Below, piece after piece: positions 46,180 through 61,700 of a DNA stretch of 64,000 bases (its first letter is position 1; the number at the start of each line of letters is the position of its first letter). A model generated the notes under the pieces. That model worked only from the letters and a program-made list of their open reading frames with translations, was not told the origin of the DNA and ran no database searches. The DNA comes from Cydia pomonella. Its lineage: Eukaryota; Arthropoda; Insecta; Lepidoptera; Tortricidae. The position numbers and the translations under genes were made by a program. The stretch lies in assembly GCF_033807575.1 (NCBI RefSeq), contig NC_084711.1, forward strand, positions 4,340,001 through 4,404,000, in the 5' to 3' direction.

Positions 46180-47391
46180 GGGTTAAATTATCCAGGTTTC
46201 ACTGTACTTTAGATTTAAGTTACTACAACACTTAGCAAATTAGCGTTAATGTTCCACGTCAGTGTATTTAATTGATGGATTCGTCGAATACCCACGTCAC
46301 GTTCGGCAATTGTTTATCAATTAATGGTTCAAAAAAGCAACCGCATTTACTGTGTCTTGAGGAAAAGGTTTTTGTGATTATATATGTAGTTGTATTAGCT
46401 GAAATATTATTTAGGCTGAATGCCGTATATTGATTTTAGGAGCTCATTTCATATTAAATATTAATTTGATAATATTAGAAGTTTTCCAACGTAATAATTC
46501 TAATATTATTAGGTATTTTTTATAAATGGTCTCTGAGAATTTATGCCAATTAAAAAAAGGGTTAACCCCAAAAAAATTATTCATTGCTTGGCATGTGTTG
46601 AATGTCATTGCTAATTCTGAGCCAAACGATAAAAGACAGTAGATGCATTCAATATTACCTCAATCTAATGATAACATATCAGTCAGCGTTTTTATATTAG
46701 TACGTGGTAAAAGCACTTGTTTGCCGACATCATATTGCCGTTGAACAGCGGTGTCAGAAGAATAGTGTTTTACTGAGTAACGACTTAATTTGGAACGCCA
46801 TATACGTCTAGCTTGCGCTAACCGTTAAATGTTTTTTAGAGAGCAAACTAAACCTTACTGTAAGGTCATGTGTAAGAGGAACAGATTATTTTGCTCGGAG
46901 CAAGATAATTCCTTACAAGTGTTTCTTTTGAGAATTATTTGGACAATATAAACGTTGATAATTATAATTTTTATTGGTATATTAATAGATGTCAATGGCG
47001 TTCTAGCGAGTCTAATTTGGTGTTCATAATAACCTCAATTATTCTATAAATCACAGTATAATAATGTATTAATAATTTCAGTTGAATTCACTAAATAATG
47101 AAAATAATTTGCAGTGACTAATAATGTTATATATGATATTATGAGTTGTTTGCGGTGAAGCCGCCGCTATAGACACCGTCTGGCGTCTAGAGGAACGCTT
47201 GTAATGAGAACGCTGCGGTTGTGGTTTCACTAGATCAGTAAACCTTACGGTACTGAACGTGAACTACCTACCGATCAGAAAAGCTTTCAGACTTGTCCTT
47301 TTTTGCGTTCATAAGAGCATTGTATTGAACGTTAATCGCGTGACATGATGAAACAAAAAATTGAAATTGAAATGTCCATGGGTTTTGTGTT

Positions 47392-47515
47392 AAGGGGCCC
47401 ACTGATTACCAGTTCGCCGGACGATATCGGCCTGTCAGTTATTCGCGACTGTCAGCTTTTGCCAATAACTGACAGGCCGATATGTCCGACGAACTGGTAA
47501 TCAGAGGGCCCCTTT
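47392..47515. mobile_element. Duplicate of the MITE-like element at 20058
   Basis: Same arms (aaggggcccactgattacca and its mirror) and the same flanks as 20058-20181. Confidence 0.85.
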
Positions 47516-47861
47516 AGAGTTGACGCGCTCGTATGGCTCGTATGTAACTCGCATTAATTCGAGCGGACACCTAAGCCATCATAAGTACGCAAAATGTAAC
47601 ACACGTTTATAACGCAAATAACGCTAGTCTGAAAGCTTTTAGCCGGCATTTCGGGATGCACTTACGATTTTAGTCCTATATTCAAGTTGAAAATACAATT
47701 AAGCTCAAAATATATACTATAGCGTAGTAGTCCATTGTTAACTGCCATTTAGCATCGCATTCACGTAGGAATAATAGTAGCAGTAAGTTGGTCCTCTGAC
47801 AACACAAACTGTCGCGTTAAGCATACCCGACATATCAGTATTTGAAAATTGAATGACCTTT

Positions 47862-47902
<41 letters not shown>

Positions 47903-49756
47903 GCCAGATATGCTTGCCGCGGCAAGCACACGTTTAATAATCTGACACTGACTGCTGTAATTTATGTTATAATATTAACGTTGAACATTTTGAGTGGCGT
48001 CTTAGCGAGTTACGTTTTATTCCTAGTATAATTACCTAGATTGTGAGAGTTTGCTCTGCATAATATACCAAGTATTTGACTCTGAAACATCACAGTTTAC
48101 TTGTCACGACTAGCCGAGTACGTATTCAAAGAACATAGGATATAAAATATGATATAATTTATAGCATGTACGAATGACTAAGACTTGAATTTTTGTATTT
48201 TGAAACAAAATGTGTATCGATCACAATTGTGTTACCGGTTTTTCGTGAATGTAACCTAATCGTTAGAATAGAAATCAAAAGTCAGACAAAGCCACCGCGT
48301 ACTTCCGTATTACCATTACCTTCCGTATCTTACAATAGAAGAGCAGTAATGCTATATTTTATAGTTGATATTTAACTCTCAATACGCCGCCGTAAGCCTA
48401 TTTACCGCTAATAAATAAATAAGCAATAATTATAGTGAGATGAACAAAAACTCCAATTCGAACTAGCCTACTCGCCAGATATAGACTCTAAACAATACTA
48501 TTAGCTTAGACTATACATACCATAGTATCTACACCCGATTACATATTAATACATTAATAAATAATTCCATGAATTTATAGTATAATCATAAAATATAACG
48601 AATTATGCACGTCTTGAGATTATTGGATAATGGCAGTCATATACATAGTTACAATAGCTTCGACGGTCCCGCATCGTGTCACCGTCGGTTTAGCCATAAT
48701 ATTAACAGACTCATAGACTATATAACCCGGAATGCTTCCTATGTAGTGCTAAATATCTCATACGTTTACCTATAGTTTTAATACGATTACAGACATGAAT
48801 TTCGTTTGTGCAATGTAAATAATACCGTTATTTTATTTATAAATATGATTAAGCATGGTCGAGATAGCTTTCGTTTATGGGTTATGGAACTTGGCGGCGG
48901 AGCGGGGATGGCCCAGTGGTCTAGCAAATTATCTGTAGTGCCGAGTCAGAATTCAAAATAGTACTGAATAATTATTGTAGTGAAATATACAGGGTTTCAA
49001 ATTCAGTCGAGACTAATTATACTCTATGGTTTTAAGTTTATAAAACCTTCCCCGCCCCGCGTCACGTTCAAGGTAACGATTACTACGAAATAATGTCGAG
49101 ACTGGGAGAGAAATCCCAAGGGTTATTCATAGTAAGTAATTCACCAAATAATATTATAAATGAATGAATAAATGTATGTTAACGCAATGTCATTGTGAAT
49201 TACCTAGACAGTAAGTTTACAATATAAAGAGGAGTATGATAGCCATATTGCTAAAGCATATTATTGTTAAGGTTCATGAAACATCTCAAGTCTACATACA
49301 ATAGTTCCTTTGTCATGTGTCATTTATAATCATACGAGTAACGCAGAAAATAAAAGATATTCATAAACATATTGTATAAAATAATGTACCGATTAATTAT
49401 TTGCTATCTCAAATATGATTTTACTTGAATAAACATTTACATACGAGACTAATTGTTTCATTAAAATTTCATTACTAATTTTGCCCACTTGCATAATGCC
49501 ATTCTTGTTTGCAAATGTTATCATTATCAGGTTGTCAGGGTGCCGTGGGGAACAAATAGCGGAGCTGTTTGCCCGGAGTTACATTGCTTGGCGCTTGGTT
49601 GATTAGGCAACGGTTGCGCGCCATCATTTCGACTCACCGTCGGCCGCGCGCGCTCGCTACCTTAAAAACAAAACAAATATTGTGAAGTGCTCGTGATATA
49701 AACATTGGGTGATTTTAATAATCAAATTTGGATTATAAGTTCTCATTTTAGTAAAA

Positions 49757-52700
49757 ATGACAGTTGGTGCTGAAGAGCATGAGCCTCTGATTTCATCTTC
49801 AGCTGAACATCAGCGGGTCACTTACAACGCTTCGCCACAGGTAACTACCTTTCGAAAAATTACTAGACTGCAAAGTATATAAAATAGATGTGTAAAAAAT
49901 TATATTTTATCCATCAACATAATATTTTTATTTATACGAATAAAAAGTGTGATAGATCTGTGAAATCTAATTTGAGTACTCCTGAAAGAGAAACTTTAGA
50001 AAACTTATTTATTTAAGAAAATGCAACGCGTTGAACTCGCTAGTTCATAAACTACATTTTCATCTCCAAAATTTATAAGTACTACTCACTGAAACCAAAT
50101 TCATATTCGAAAATAAGGATGACCAGCCCCTAAAACTCACTAGGAAGTGCAGTGCGAAATTTTAGCCACTTAGCTCTTGAAATTTTCCAGTGTTTATTTG
50201 GCCTTTTCGGGGTTTAAAAATAATTCATACATATTCTCTTCAATACGGATGGCTAACGTTTGAAAAAACTTGCCATGTTACTTAATTCAACCTGTTCCGG
50301 CCGTTCGGCGCAACCTACTGAATTCTTTAAACACATGGAAACCTCCAACAGTGAAGTGAAGCAATCGTTAAACACTGGCCGAATTAGAAGAAAATATGTA
50401 AAAACACGTTTGATGTGCACCGGTCCGTCGGGTTTCGAAAAGCCTTCCGATGCTCTACGGGCGACTAGTTAGTGACCTTTTTATTTAACTTCACTGCCTA
50501 AAAATAAGTTCCCATTGAAATTGTATGTTTTTAGGTTGTAGTTTTATGGTGTTTTTTTAATTTAGTAAAAGTTAGTTTTGGGACGAAATATAGTATAACT
50601 TTTCATGTGTGCGGAAGTCAAAAATCATGGGTAACCTCGGAAGCTACAGCAGCTTATCAGTTATCATAGACAGACAAGAGGTTTAGCTTTTAATTTTTAT
50701 TTACTTAACTAAATACAAAAATGTAATCGAAATCATCACACATTCATGCCAGGATTTAAACTAAAAACTGCTAACTAAGTCATCTTCATAGCCATGGCCG
50801 GGGTAAACCACCATACCGCATCTTAAGTAATTGTATTAGGGCTACAGGTATAGGTAAGTAGACGCTAAAATTTTCTTAGTAAAAAAATTACATAAATTAT
50901 CTTAGCAACGGGCCTATTCAGATTAATATGTAAATAACGATGAGAAAATACCTAAGTACCTATAGATTCAAACAAGTTACCACAATTGAGATAAACTGAC
51001 AAATTATGAGATAGTATAATATTCTATGTATCTAATCCAAACAATGAATCTCACAGCTATCATAACGTACTAATAACCCAATTATTAAATAGATCGAGCC
51101 GATATCCTCAGGCCTATATCCAAACTCCAATTCGATCAATTGCTCCTATTCACTGCAATGGGTCATATCCTGCAAGATGCTATCTGCAGCTAGGATAGTT
51201 ACGTAGATAAATAAATCCCTTTAAAGACTCCGCAGCAAGCTCAGCCGAATTTCACCTTCCCCATACAAACGGAGTTTAGTTCTCATTTTAAAAGTACACG
51301 TTGTTGTTGGATTGTAATGAAACATGCACATACAATGACATGAGGTATATCTTTGTCTGTAATTGGTTTATATAGCTACAGCAAAGAAATAGAGCAAAAA
51401 CAAGTTTGGTATGAAAAAATAAAAATTTGTAAGTTAAAATGGCATGACATGCTACATATCAAAAGTGAAGAAGGCGACAATAATATAAATAGAAAAATGT
51501 AAATTCAGTTGCCATCATTTATCAGAGCGACCGAGGTGTTCAATAAGATCTGAACACTGAGGCGTGTGATATATCTGATGGCGCCTGCAGGTACAGTCAG
51601 CATCAAAGAGATAGTAACGACCAAAGTGGCCATAGATGCGTGTATCTTACTGACTGGCTGACTGATTCATCAACACAGAGCTGGAGCTACCTATATTGCT
51701 AACCCAAATTAAGTGCTACTTAGAGCCTTAATCCGAGTCGCGGAAACCTACTTAATATTACCGACTAAGTAGGCTGAAGCGTTAAATTCGTCGCTATACG
51801 TACATAGTTCCAGGCATCTTTAATTAGGCACTTTAGGCACTTACAAGTGCCTAAGTAATAATTACTTAAAACCTTTTTATGTTGTAACGGTTGTCTATTT
51901 TTATAGAACAGGTTTAGGATAGATTCGTTGGAGACGCATTCAGACTTGTGGTGATTATAATAAATTGATTTTAAACACACAGAATCAAGGACAAGAACAC
52001 TCAGGATCAAGCTCATTTAAAAGACAATTTAATGAATAATTAGGTAGCCAACGCCGTGCACAAAAGAAACAACGCCTTTTATTTAACAGCTTAGACCAAA
52101 ATATCTTTTCAGATTATCCGGTCTGGCCTAGTGGGTAGTGACCCTGCCTACGAAGCCGATGGACCCGGGTTCAAATCCTGGTAAGGGCATTTATTCGTGT
52201 GATGAACATGGATATTTGTTCCTGAGTCATGGGTGTTTTCTATGTATTTAAGTATTTATAAATATGTATATATTATATATATCGTTGTTTAAGTACTCTC
52301 AACACAAGCTTTATTGAGCTTACTGTGGGACTTAATGTCCCATAATATTTATTTATACTGTATCTATTTGTGCGAGTACGACGCGCTGATTGATATTGAA
52401 ATCAAGTTGATTAGGTATCTTACAAAGCCAGCCGTTTGAGTTATTTACATTAAACAAATATAATTATGAGTACTATGTAAGTATAGGTACACACATAAGA
52501 ACCCTGACACCCTTGGGAATACCGGTAATCATAAGGTTAACGGGAACTTTTTCGAACCGGGCGGGTCGAATGCTTTTTAGCCTCCCGCAAAAGATAAACA
52601 AGCTATAAAAATAAAAAACCGTTTAAATTTCTATAATAGCTCAGTTCCGTCGTAAGTTTTCGGGTCAAAAGTCTCCGCTGCGGGTGTGAGACAGCTACCG

Positions 52701-55700
52701 GTATCACGTGCCACCCGATACCGGGCCCGGAACCGAAACCGATACCGGCCCTAATCCCATCCGGTAATTAACACCCTATAAATGTTACAAGTGGATTCCT
52801 TGTGGGATTCTTGATAGGTGTGTGTGTTTTGTTTTTATTTGGTTTTGCTACTTGACCGTATCTTCTGACGGACGAGTTTTTAGGATTGAAAATATTACTC
52901 TTAATGGTAGAAGCGAGAAGCACTGAGATTAAGATGGGGCGTAAAGCCAGGAAATTAGAAGGAACCAAACATGGCGCGCCACGCGAAAGTGCGAGGGAAG
53001 ATATGGCCGTCGCGCGGGTTTTTACCTTTTACAGTATTATTATAGTAGGGTGACTGCTACAGTTATTGGCCACTCTTAACAATTAAGACTCCTATTGCCT
53101 TGTTTCTCCTGTATTTTTTTTTATACTACGTCGGTGGCAAACAAGCATACGGCCTGCCTGATGTTAAGCAGTCTCCGTAGCCTATGTACACCTGTAACTC
53201 CAGAGGAGTTACATGCGCGTTGCCGACCCTAACCCCACCCCCCTCGTTGAGCTCTGGCAACCTTACTTGTAAAAATTAATACCTTTGCTTATTTTTAACG
53301 CCCAGGAGCCAAATTTTTCACATCACCTATTCCGATAAGGGCTTTTTGTTACTGTTAGGGGGGTCAAAGAGTCACGTTTCTTCACTGCTAGGAGCGCTAG
53401 GAGGGATCAGTGGCACTTTACTGTTCTAGGACACTATATTTTTGTGTTTTTTGGCAAACTATTATTTTAGCTTAAATAGTATTTTAAAATATGATAACTT
53501 CCTCATAGATGATGTGAAAAGCAGTATGTGTCACATGGTAGTAAAATTATATCTACCTTGGGCGATAACTACTTAGTCGAAGCTAAAAATTACGTCGTTA
53601 GTTGTATTAAATGTCAGTAAATTATTAATGATACCTACGTTATCCATGCTATTGTTAATCCAAAACTTTTGTGGCTTCTTTAAGTCCGTGTTGGGTCGAG
53701 ATATTCCGCGAGAACCTTATCTGCGTCTCAGAAGATGCTTACGAATTTGACATAAAGTCGAATTTCGCTTGATCCCCTGTACAAAGTTGTACTGAACGTA
53801 TGTATAAATGTATTGACAAGAAAAAGGCTTATGTTAGTTAGTTAAGCTATAGCAGATAAGCTCTTTTTTGTAAAGAAAATAGGCCCCACACGGTGTCAAA
53901 TTCGCGACAGCCCCCTGCTTGGTAATGTGGAAAATGCTCATAAGGCAATTTTCTGCGCCACAGTGTTGCATAATTTAGTATTTACATAATGTTTAAAAGA
54001 CGGATAAAAAAGGGGGAAGTTCTAACGGTAGAAACTTCTCGTTCACAGGGCGATTTCGACGGATTCATTCAACACTGTCAACTTTAATGCTCGTACAAGC
54101 AGCAATTATATATTCTGTTTTCTTTAATTGAACGCTTCTTTGATTGATTCTAGATTCTTTTGTTTTGTGTTTGATGGTAGGTTTTACCTATGAAATTACG
54201 GACACTAATTGTGTACGAGCTTTAAATAGAATATTTTACCTGATTGAGAATACTGAGTCACTTAGAAATTAAATTTCTTTATTTTATTATTGTATTAAAA
54301 CATGGTGCGACTTTAAAAGTACATTGAGTAAGTTAAATCACTACCTATAAATTATGGAGATAAGTTCTTATCTTATTTAAATAAGGCTTTTTCAGAAGGA
54401 GCACGAATGGTAATTTACTGAATTTATTTGGATCTAAAGCAGAGACGCTTTCCATATAGATTTTCGTACCCGCCTGTTGACATTTCTTTTTCACTCGCAT
54501 AATTATATTGTTCTCAATGTCACTGTGCGAGCTTGACGGCAATGTAACAATACGAGTGCATCTCTTCTTTATGTCACCTAATACTTTATAATCATTATTC
54601 GAAGAGTGTAGTCGTTCAAACATACGTGTAAACAGGGTATGTGATGATTGCTTGCCGGGCTTTACAGACTTAATAAAAAAAAATCTGCCTATACACTATA
54701 TGTCCTATATGTCCCACTGGTGGGCACAGACCTTATATTAAGGGGAAACTTAACGACCGATTCTCCATGCAAACATAGTCTCAGTTTTTTGTTATAGTAA
54801 AAAAAAATACACAATCTGATCTGATGTATAATATTCACAACTATTTTGATTTTTTTGACTATTTAAAGAGCTAGGAAGTTAGGAACGTAATATAAATTTT
54901 TGGAAGAACGACGGAGCATAACTGTGATTAATATACCTACATCAAATTATGTAAAAATATTTTCTATAACTTTAATGACAAGATAGGGAAGTGAGAACTA
55001 CGTTTGTGTGAAGAAGTGGATGACCGTTATCACTATACTTTTAAACCACCTATTAGGTAATAATACGATCCGGTAAACTCGTGGTAGAAGATCAGTGCTT
55101 GAAAGTATTAAATATTTTAACTATTCTTTTTTTCCCTAACCAGGACTCCAATACCCCTGAACCTCGAGTGAGCGGAGGAGAAGTGTCTCTCACCATCCCA
55201 CAGCGCAACTATGGGGCCATCGGCGCTGTGGAAAAGGTCACGTACACCTGGGCGGACATCAACGCCTTCGCCACAGAAAACAGGTCCAGGAGCAGAAGGT
55301 TCTGGAACTTCTGGAAGGGGTCTAATGATCGCATGTTCCAGCAGAGGAAACAGTTGTTGAAGAATGGTGGGTACCATTTTTTTTGTCCGATACGCAAATG
55401 TGATTAGCTATTTCAAGTTACTTTCCTTTTAAATAAAATCTCGTGGGGTCATAGAATCTGAATTAATTTGTAACTTTATCAAATTATCACTATAGATTAG
55501 AAGACATGCATGGCAAGTGAATTGACAAGATTTTACCATTTTTACCACGCTTAATGTAAGCCCAAACGTACCATATGTTAACGCATTGATACTCTATGCA
55601 GGCTGCGTTTTTTTTTAATTCTCGTGAAGCGTTATAACATATAATCTTATACTTTTTATTAATTAAAAGTACCTACTTTTAAACACGAGGCCACATGCCT

Positions 55701-58700
55701 TCTCACTTTACTCGCTTATAAATAAATTAGTTTTCATACCTTTATCAGTTTACTTTTGCTTTTGATAGAAAATCCAATATCTATCCCACCATGTTGTTAC
55801 CTTATGTTTAGTAAACGGCGCCGCGTATCCCGGCGAGCTCCTCGCTCTCATGGGTTCCTCGGGCGCCGGCAAGACCACTCTCCTGAACACATTAACCTTC
55901 CGCACTAATGGGGGAGTGGTATCCAGTGGTACAAGAGCTCTGAATGGTCAGCCAGCTACCCCTGAAGCGCTGACGGCGCTGTCGGCGTATGTGCAGCAAC
56001 AGGATTTGTTTATTGGCACGCTGACTGTTAGAGAGCATCTAGTGTTTCAAGTAAGATTTATTAGTCCTATATTCCTTTTCAGCACACTGACCGTCAAGTA
56101 ACTACAAACAGCCACAGAGCGCCAATCCAAGGTGACAATCGTTGGTAGAATACGCCAATCGAAATTTAAATATCGTAGGAAAATTTGTCACGTGACTATT
56201 CGTAACGTATGTCATCCTAATACATTTATCTACTCGTTTGGCGTTTGTCGATGTACACTTGTCATCTTGGCTATACCCCAAGGCAGTGTGGTCTTCATAC
56301 GTGTAGGATCTTTGTATATGTACTCGTATTTCCATGGGAGTTCATTCTTAGAGAGCAATTGATGTTTCAGGTGAATTATCAATTATATGTAACTATAAAG
56401 TCCGACATTCCAGTAGAGTTAGACCAAGATAAATCTGCAATAATTTTGATACAGTGCACTATGCAAGTGTTATTTTAAACGTCTATGAAAATAAGAAACT
56501 AAGACGTATTTAAATAACACTTGCATAGTTTATGCTGTCAAAATCGTTGCAGAGTTATCTTTGTCTAACTCTAAAGAGGTACATAAATGTTGCGTTTAAT
56601 TTTAAAACGAACCAATGACTCCGACACATGATTTCGACCTATTGAGCTATTAATTAAATCCAAGAGATATTAATCAGTATCTACTAATCGTTGTCTTGCA
56701 TTGCATAACATTACGTAGGTACTTACAAATTATTTATGTCTGGAATTATATTCTGCTAATGCGAGACGAAAGACAAGCAACTTGAGAATTTTGTTTAAAT
56801 CATTTTGTATTGAGATGATTCAATATGGTTTTAATTTGATTTCTTCCAACAGGCTTTAGTAAGAATGGATCGTCACATACCATACGCGCAACGTATGCGC
56901 AGAGTTGGAGAAGTCATTCAAGAGGTAAGGAATGATACTCTTCAATACCCCACAACACCTTCCAAAAAAGATCTAGGTACTTATCTTATTACGTAAACTA
57001 GATTATCTTTATTAGAGGGACAATAGGCTTACATTGTGTTTTAAGCTTGGGCTGTCAGGGTTGTGTTGTACCTATTCAAAATGTGCTTAATTAACAAAAC
57101 AAATGAATACATGTACTCGCGTCTAAAGTAAATTATTCTAAGCAATATTATCGTGCTTTGTGAAGTTTATTAATTTGATACACTGAAATCTTTTTACCAT
57201 AGTAAGTTTAGAGATTAGGGAAAGCTATGTAAATGCATTTTGATAGAACCGGTTTTAGCTACGTAATCCGTTAAGCGCCTGACGAGTTCAACTAAATGGT
57301 TATGCTTTTGGAGCTTTCTTTGGTTTTAATTTAATGAAGATTTATTGGTTAAAATATCTATATATATATGTATATACCGTACTTTTTATTACTTTTATTA
57401 ACAGATAATATTACAGAATCAAAATTTGATTAAGGCAACAAGGCCCATATTACAAATATCTTATAGACTAAGATACATATACATTTTATAAAATTAAAAC
57501 TAAACACTAACATACTTCGAGCAACACAGGGAAGGGAAACGGCATTCATACCATTTCCCCTCTGCCAAAGCATAGGTATTAGACCTATGGCGGTGCATAT
57601 TGTGACTCGTCCGTACACAAAAAGAGATCGAGGTGTGCAAGATTTGTCTTTGACGTGTGTCATTTTCTATGTATCTGTGTCGTCATTACAGATTGGATTT
57701 TGTATGTAGTGAGTGAGAAGTGCGACTGTGTGCACGTTTCCCCCGCAAAAAATGGCAGAATGATTTGTTCGGTAAGATATCGCTTAGGCGCCTCCTTTCC
57801 CACGTGTCGGAAGCCAGTGTTGCTCGAAGCTAACATAGGTTATTAACTAATTTAGGTATCTACGCGCTAAAATTTAGAAGTCAATTAAGTTAACACTTTT
57901 ATAAATTGCAATCTAACCTATTTGTCAGTATACATTACAATTCACATAGAAATTAATATTCCAAACCAAGAAAGATATACACATGGAAACGAAAAACATA
58001 TCTTAAGCGCCCACTATAATTATTGTTTCCTTTGCAGCTAGCTTTATCAAAGTGCCAGAACACCGTCATCGGCATACCAGGACGCTTAAAGGGCATATCA
58101 GGTGGCGAGATGAAACGTCTGTCCTTCGCCAGCGAAGTCCTTACGGACCCGCCCCTGATGTTCTGCGATGAACCTACCTCCGGCCTTGATTCTTTCATGG
58201 CTCAGAATGTCATCCAGGTTTGTTCTTTCAGTTCGTGTACCCATTCAAATCTTCCTTTGTAACCAACCGTTTATCAGCAGACAAGGTAGCTTAAAAACTG
58301 CTATGGGAGGAATTAGTTTAGGAATTAGGAAGTAGCCGTTTAACCGGCACGTCTTCGCCAGCGAATATCTGGATGATGATTGCAAATAAAATTAATTTCA
58401 ATTATTCATACAAGAAACGTCGACATGGGTCTTTAAAATCCATAATGAATCGCACTTTTCTGATGATCCTTGCTAAATTATTAGATACAAAACAGATATG
58501 TTAAATTATTGAATACATTATTTTAATCCTAAATGTTTTTCTTCGTTAAGGTGTTGAAGGGTCTGGCACAGAAGGGCAAGACAGTGGTGTGTACGATCCA
58601 CCAACCGTCTTCGGAGCTATACGCGATGTTCGACAAGCTTCTCATTATGGCGGACGGACGCGTCGCATTCCTCGGCTCGCCTGACCAGGCCACGGACTTC

Positions 58701-61700
58701 TTTAAGGAGTAAGTGTATTTATGAAATAGATGGGAAGGAAAAGTTACTTCAGTTCCATATGTAATGTTGATTGGCATTTTCTATAAGCGATTGTGACTTG
58801 GGGAGGGTAAAGATTATGAAATTTTCCATTTAGCCTTCTCTCTTACTAGTCTAAATATGCTACAAAAATATTAGGTATGTACCTACTTATTAGAAAGAAA
58901 ACATGCATGCTTGATATTTCGGTTTCGAGTCCAGTAAAAGTTATGTTGATATGTTTAAGTTTATTTTGTATTTTTAGCAATTTTTTCATAAAACGAATTT
59001 TTCGTTACGGTGTGGTAGAAAGATTTTTTTAAATTCCTAAATTTACGGGAATTAAAGACCTTTTAATTAGTAAATGGAAAATTAACGTAGAGCGGTAATT
59101 ATTGTCTTCTGCCCACCAGGTTAGGAGCGGCGTGTCCAGCCAACTACAACCCCGCAGACCACTTCATCCAAATCCTGGCCGGAGTGCCAGGCAGGGAAGA
59201 GGCGACCCGGCACACTGTGGACACAGTGTGTACGGCGTTCGCCAAGTCTGAACTGGGGTGCCAAATAGCTGCTGAGGCCGAAAATGCATTGTTGCACGAG
59301 GTGAATTTCCTCTATCCCAATGAATGTGTGCCTAAATATTTTCTAACTATTTAAAGTGCATTAGCCCTCCATAATTTGCATTGCATTTGTCACGCTCAAA
59401 CTTTAAGTTGGAGTAATCTTTTTTTAGTAGGTAACTACTTAAGATGATAAAAGGTTCCCTTAATGACACATAATTTTAATTAGCTATACGAGTGTAAGAA
59501 TTTGCTACTTAAACAAAACAATCAAATACATAAATCTATAAGTTGTTTTGTTTAAGAAGTATTGGATCAAATAACTATCGTACTCAACGGCTATTAAAGT
59601 GCATGTTCTCAATATGTAGTTTACTAACGATTCTACAACTCCCCCAAAACAGCGCAAGATTTCTTCAGGCTGGACGGACTCAGCATGGTCAACGCCAAGT
59701 CTGCGCTCGCGCCGCTCTCCATATAAAGTATCATGGTGGGCACAGTTCCGCGCTGTACTTTGGCGATCATGGCTTTCAGTTACTAAGGAACCCATGCTTA
59801 TCAAAGTGCGGTTTCTACAGACCATTGTGAGTATACCTTCATAATTTTCTGATGATATAATTTTCATTACGAATATTTTCTATTTTAAAATAACATTTGC
59901 CTTCACTACATCTTCTGACTCTAGTTCTAAATCAATAAGTGTTTGTTATTTTAAACTTTTTTTTTACTGTTAAAAACATAGCAATATTGCTGACACTATT
60001 TTCTCTTTAAGCGCTTATTACGCTGAGGTGATATTGATAAGTAACATATTGTTCAGATGGTGTCCATACTGATCGGTGTGATCTACTTTGGCCAAAATTT
60101 GGACCAGGACGGTGTCATGAACATCAATGGAGCCATTTTCATGTTTCTCACCAACATGACCTTCCAGAACATCTTCGCTGTCATTAATGTAAGTAATGTG
60201 ATCAGTATTATTGTCATGTTTTTCATCATTGGCATCACTTTCTTGACATCGTCATCAATTTTATGTCACATTTACAAATGTACTTGTATTTGTAACTTCC
60301 TTGATATAATGTCGTACATTAATAATATTCATGATCCCACAAACAATGACGTGTTGTACAACTAATATAATAATAATAAAGAGCTTTATTTGTTCCACAC
60401 ATACTTTAAACAAAATAAATATAGTAATTTAAATAAAATAATTTAACTTAAAATTTGACTTAAAAAATATGTGGGCCCCTTTCGGGTAAAAGCCTCCCCC
60501 AAGCTATTTCACTTCTCTCTATCTTGGGCTGTCTCTAGCCATTTTGGACCCGCTGTTGTACAACTAAACACCAATATCAATTAGTACCAATTTATCTATC
60601 GCATACTGGCTCTGACTTTCTTAATTGCTTTCCGAGCAATAATTGAAGCAGCTAAAATTACCTACTTATGTACCCTACTACCTTAATCACCTCTTAAATA
60701 TAACTTGAATATCAGTACATTTCTCAAATTCTATTTTATTTGCTTTGTCCATTGATTACCTAAACAACCACTTAAAGAAGCTCATTGCAATTAAAATTCT
60801 CCTAATTTAATTGGTGTCATTAAGTTCTGAGTATTCGTTAGCAAGGCTTTTACGTCACATGTTCGGTTGACAGGTTTTATCATGACGATGTGATGCTCTA
60901 CATAGGAAGGTTTATTTTTAGCGTAGTTTATCGAACTCGTTTTTTCTTTGATGGAATTTGAATATTTTGCACCAATAAAATTAGCATTTTTGATATACAA
61001 ACAGCACACACTCATTGCAAAATACACATATATCTTACACACACGCATACAGTTACTGGAGGCAGACCATATCGCTACTTACATAATTTATAGTTATTTA
61101 TGCAAGATGCGAAAAGATTAGCCTAATTAAATAAGTATTGATTTATCCAAATTTTAAGAAAAATGTGGATATGCAAATGTAGCTCGCTCCTATATGACAA
61201 ATACGTCTAATCTTAATTCTTATGATTAACTATTTGCATTTCATGGTAAATGACCATTAGGAGATATTTTGCATTTGCCGTTCAAATATTTAAAAATTAT
61301 GTCTATCATTAGATTGCGTCCTTAAGTATTTTTGAGACAAATGACCAACGAGTTTCAATTACCTAGTAACTGCTATTACACTACAGCTAACAGAAATATT
61401 TACACCTCAATCTTCTATCAGGTATTCTGCTCCGAGCTGCCCATCTTCATCCGCGAGCATCACAACGGCATGTACCGCGCCGACGTCTACTTCCTATCGA
61501 AGACTTTAGCCGAAGCACCAGTGTTTGCCACGATACCGTTGGTGTTCACCACCATCGCGTATTATATGATTGGGCTCAACCCGGCGCCGGAGCGGTTCTT
61601 TATAGCGTCAGGATTGGCGGCGCTTATTACGAATGTTGCTACGTCGTTTGGTAAGTGTTTTAGATTTTACCTCGTCTATTCGTACAGAGTATTTTCTATT

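Noticed and set aside
47849..48031. 60-codon open frame across the AT repeat in the second copy
   Set aside because: It is open only because (AT)18 replaces (AT)19 and encodes an Ile-Tyr run. It is absent from the first copy.
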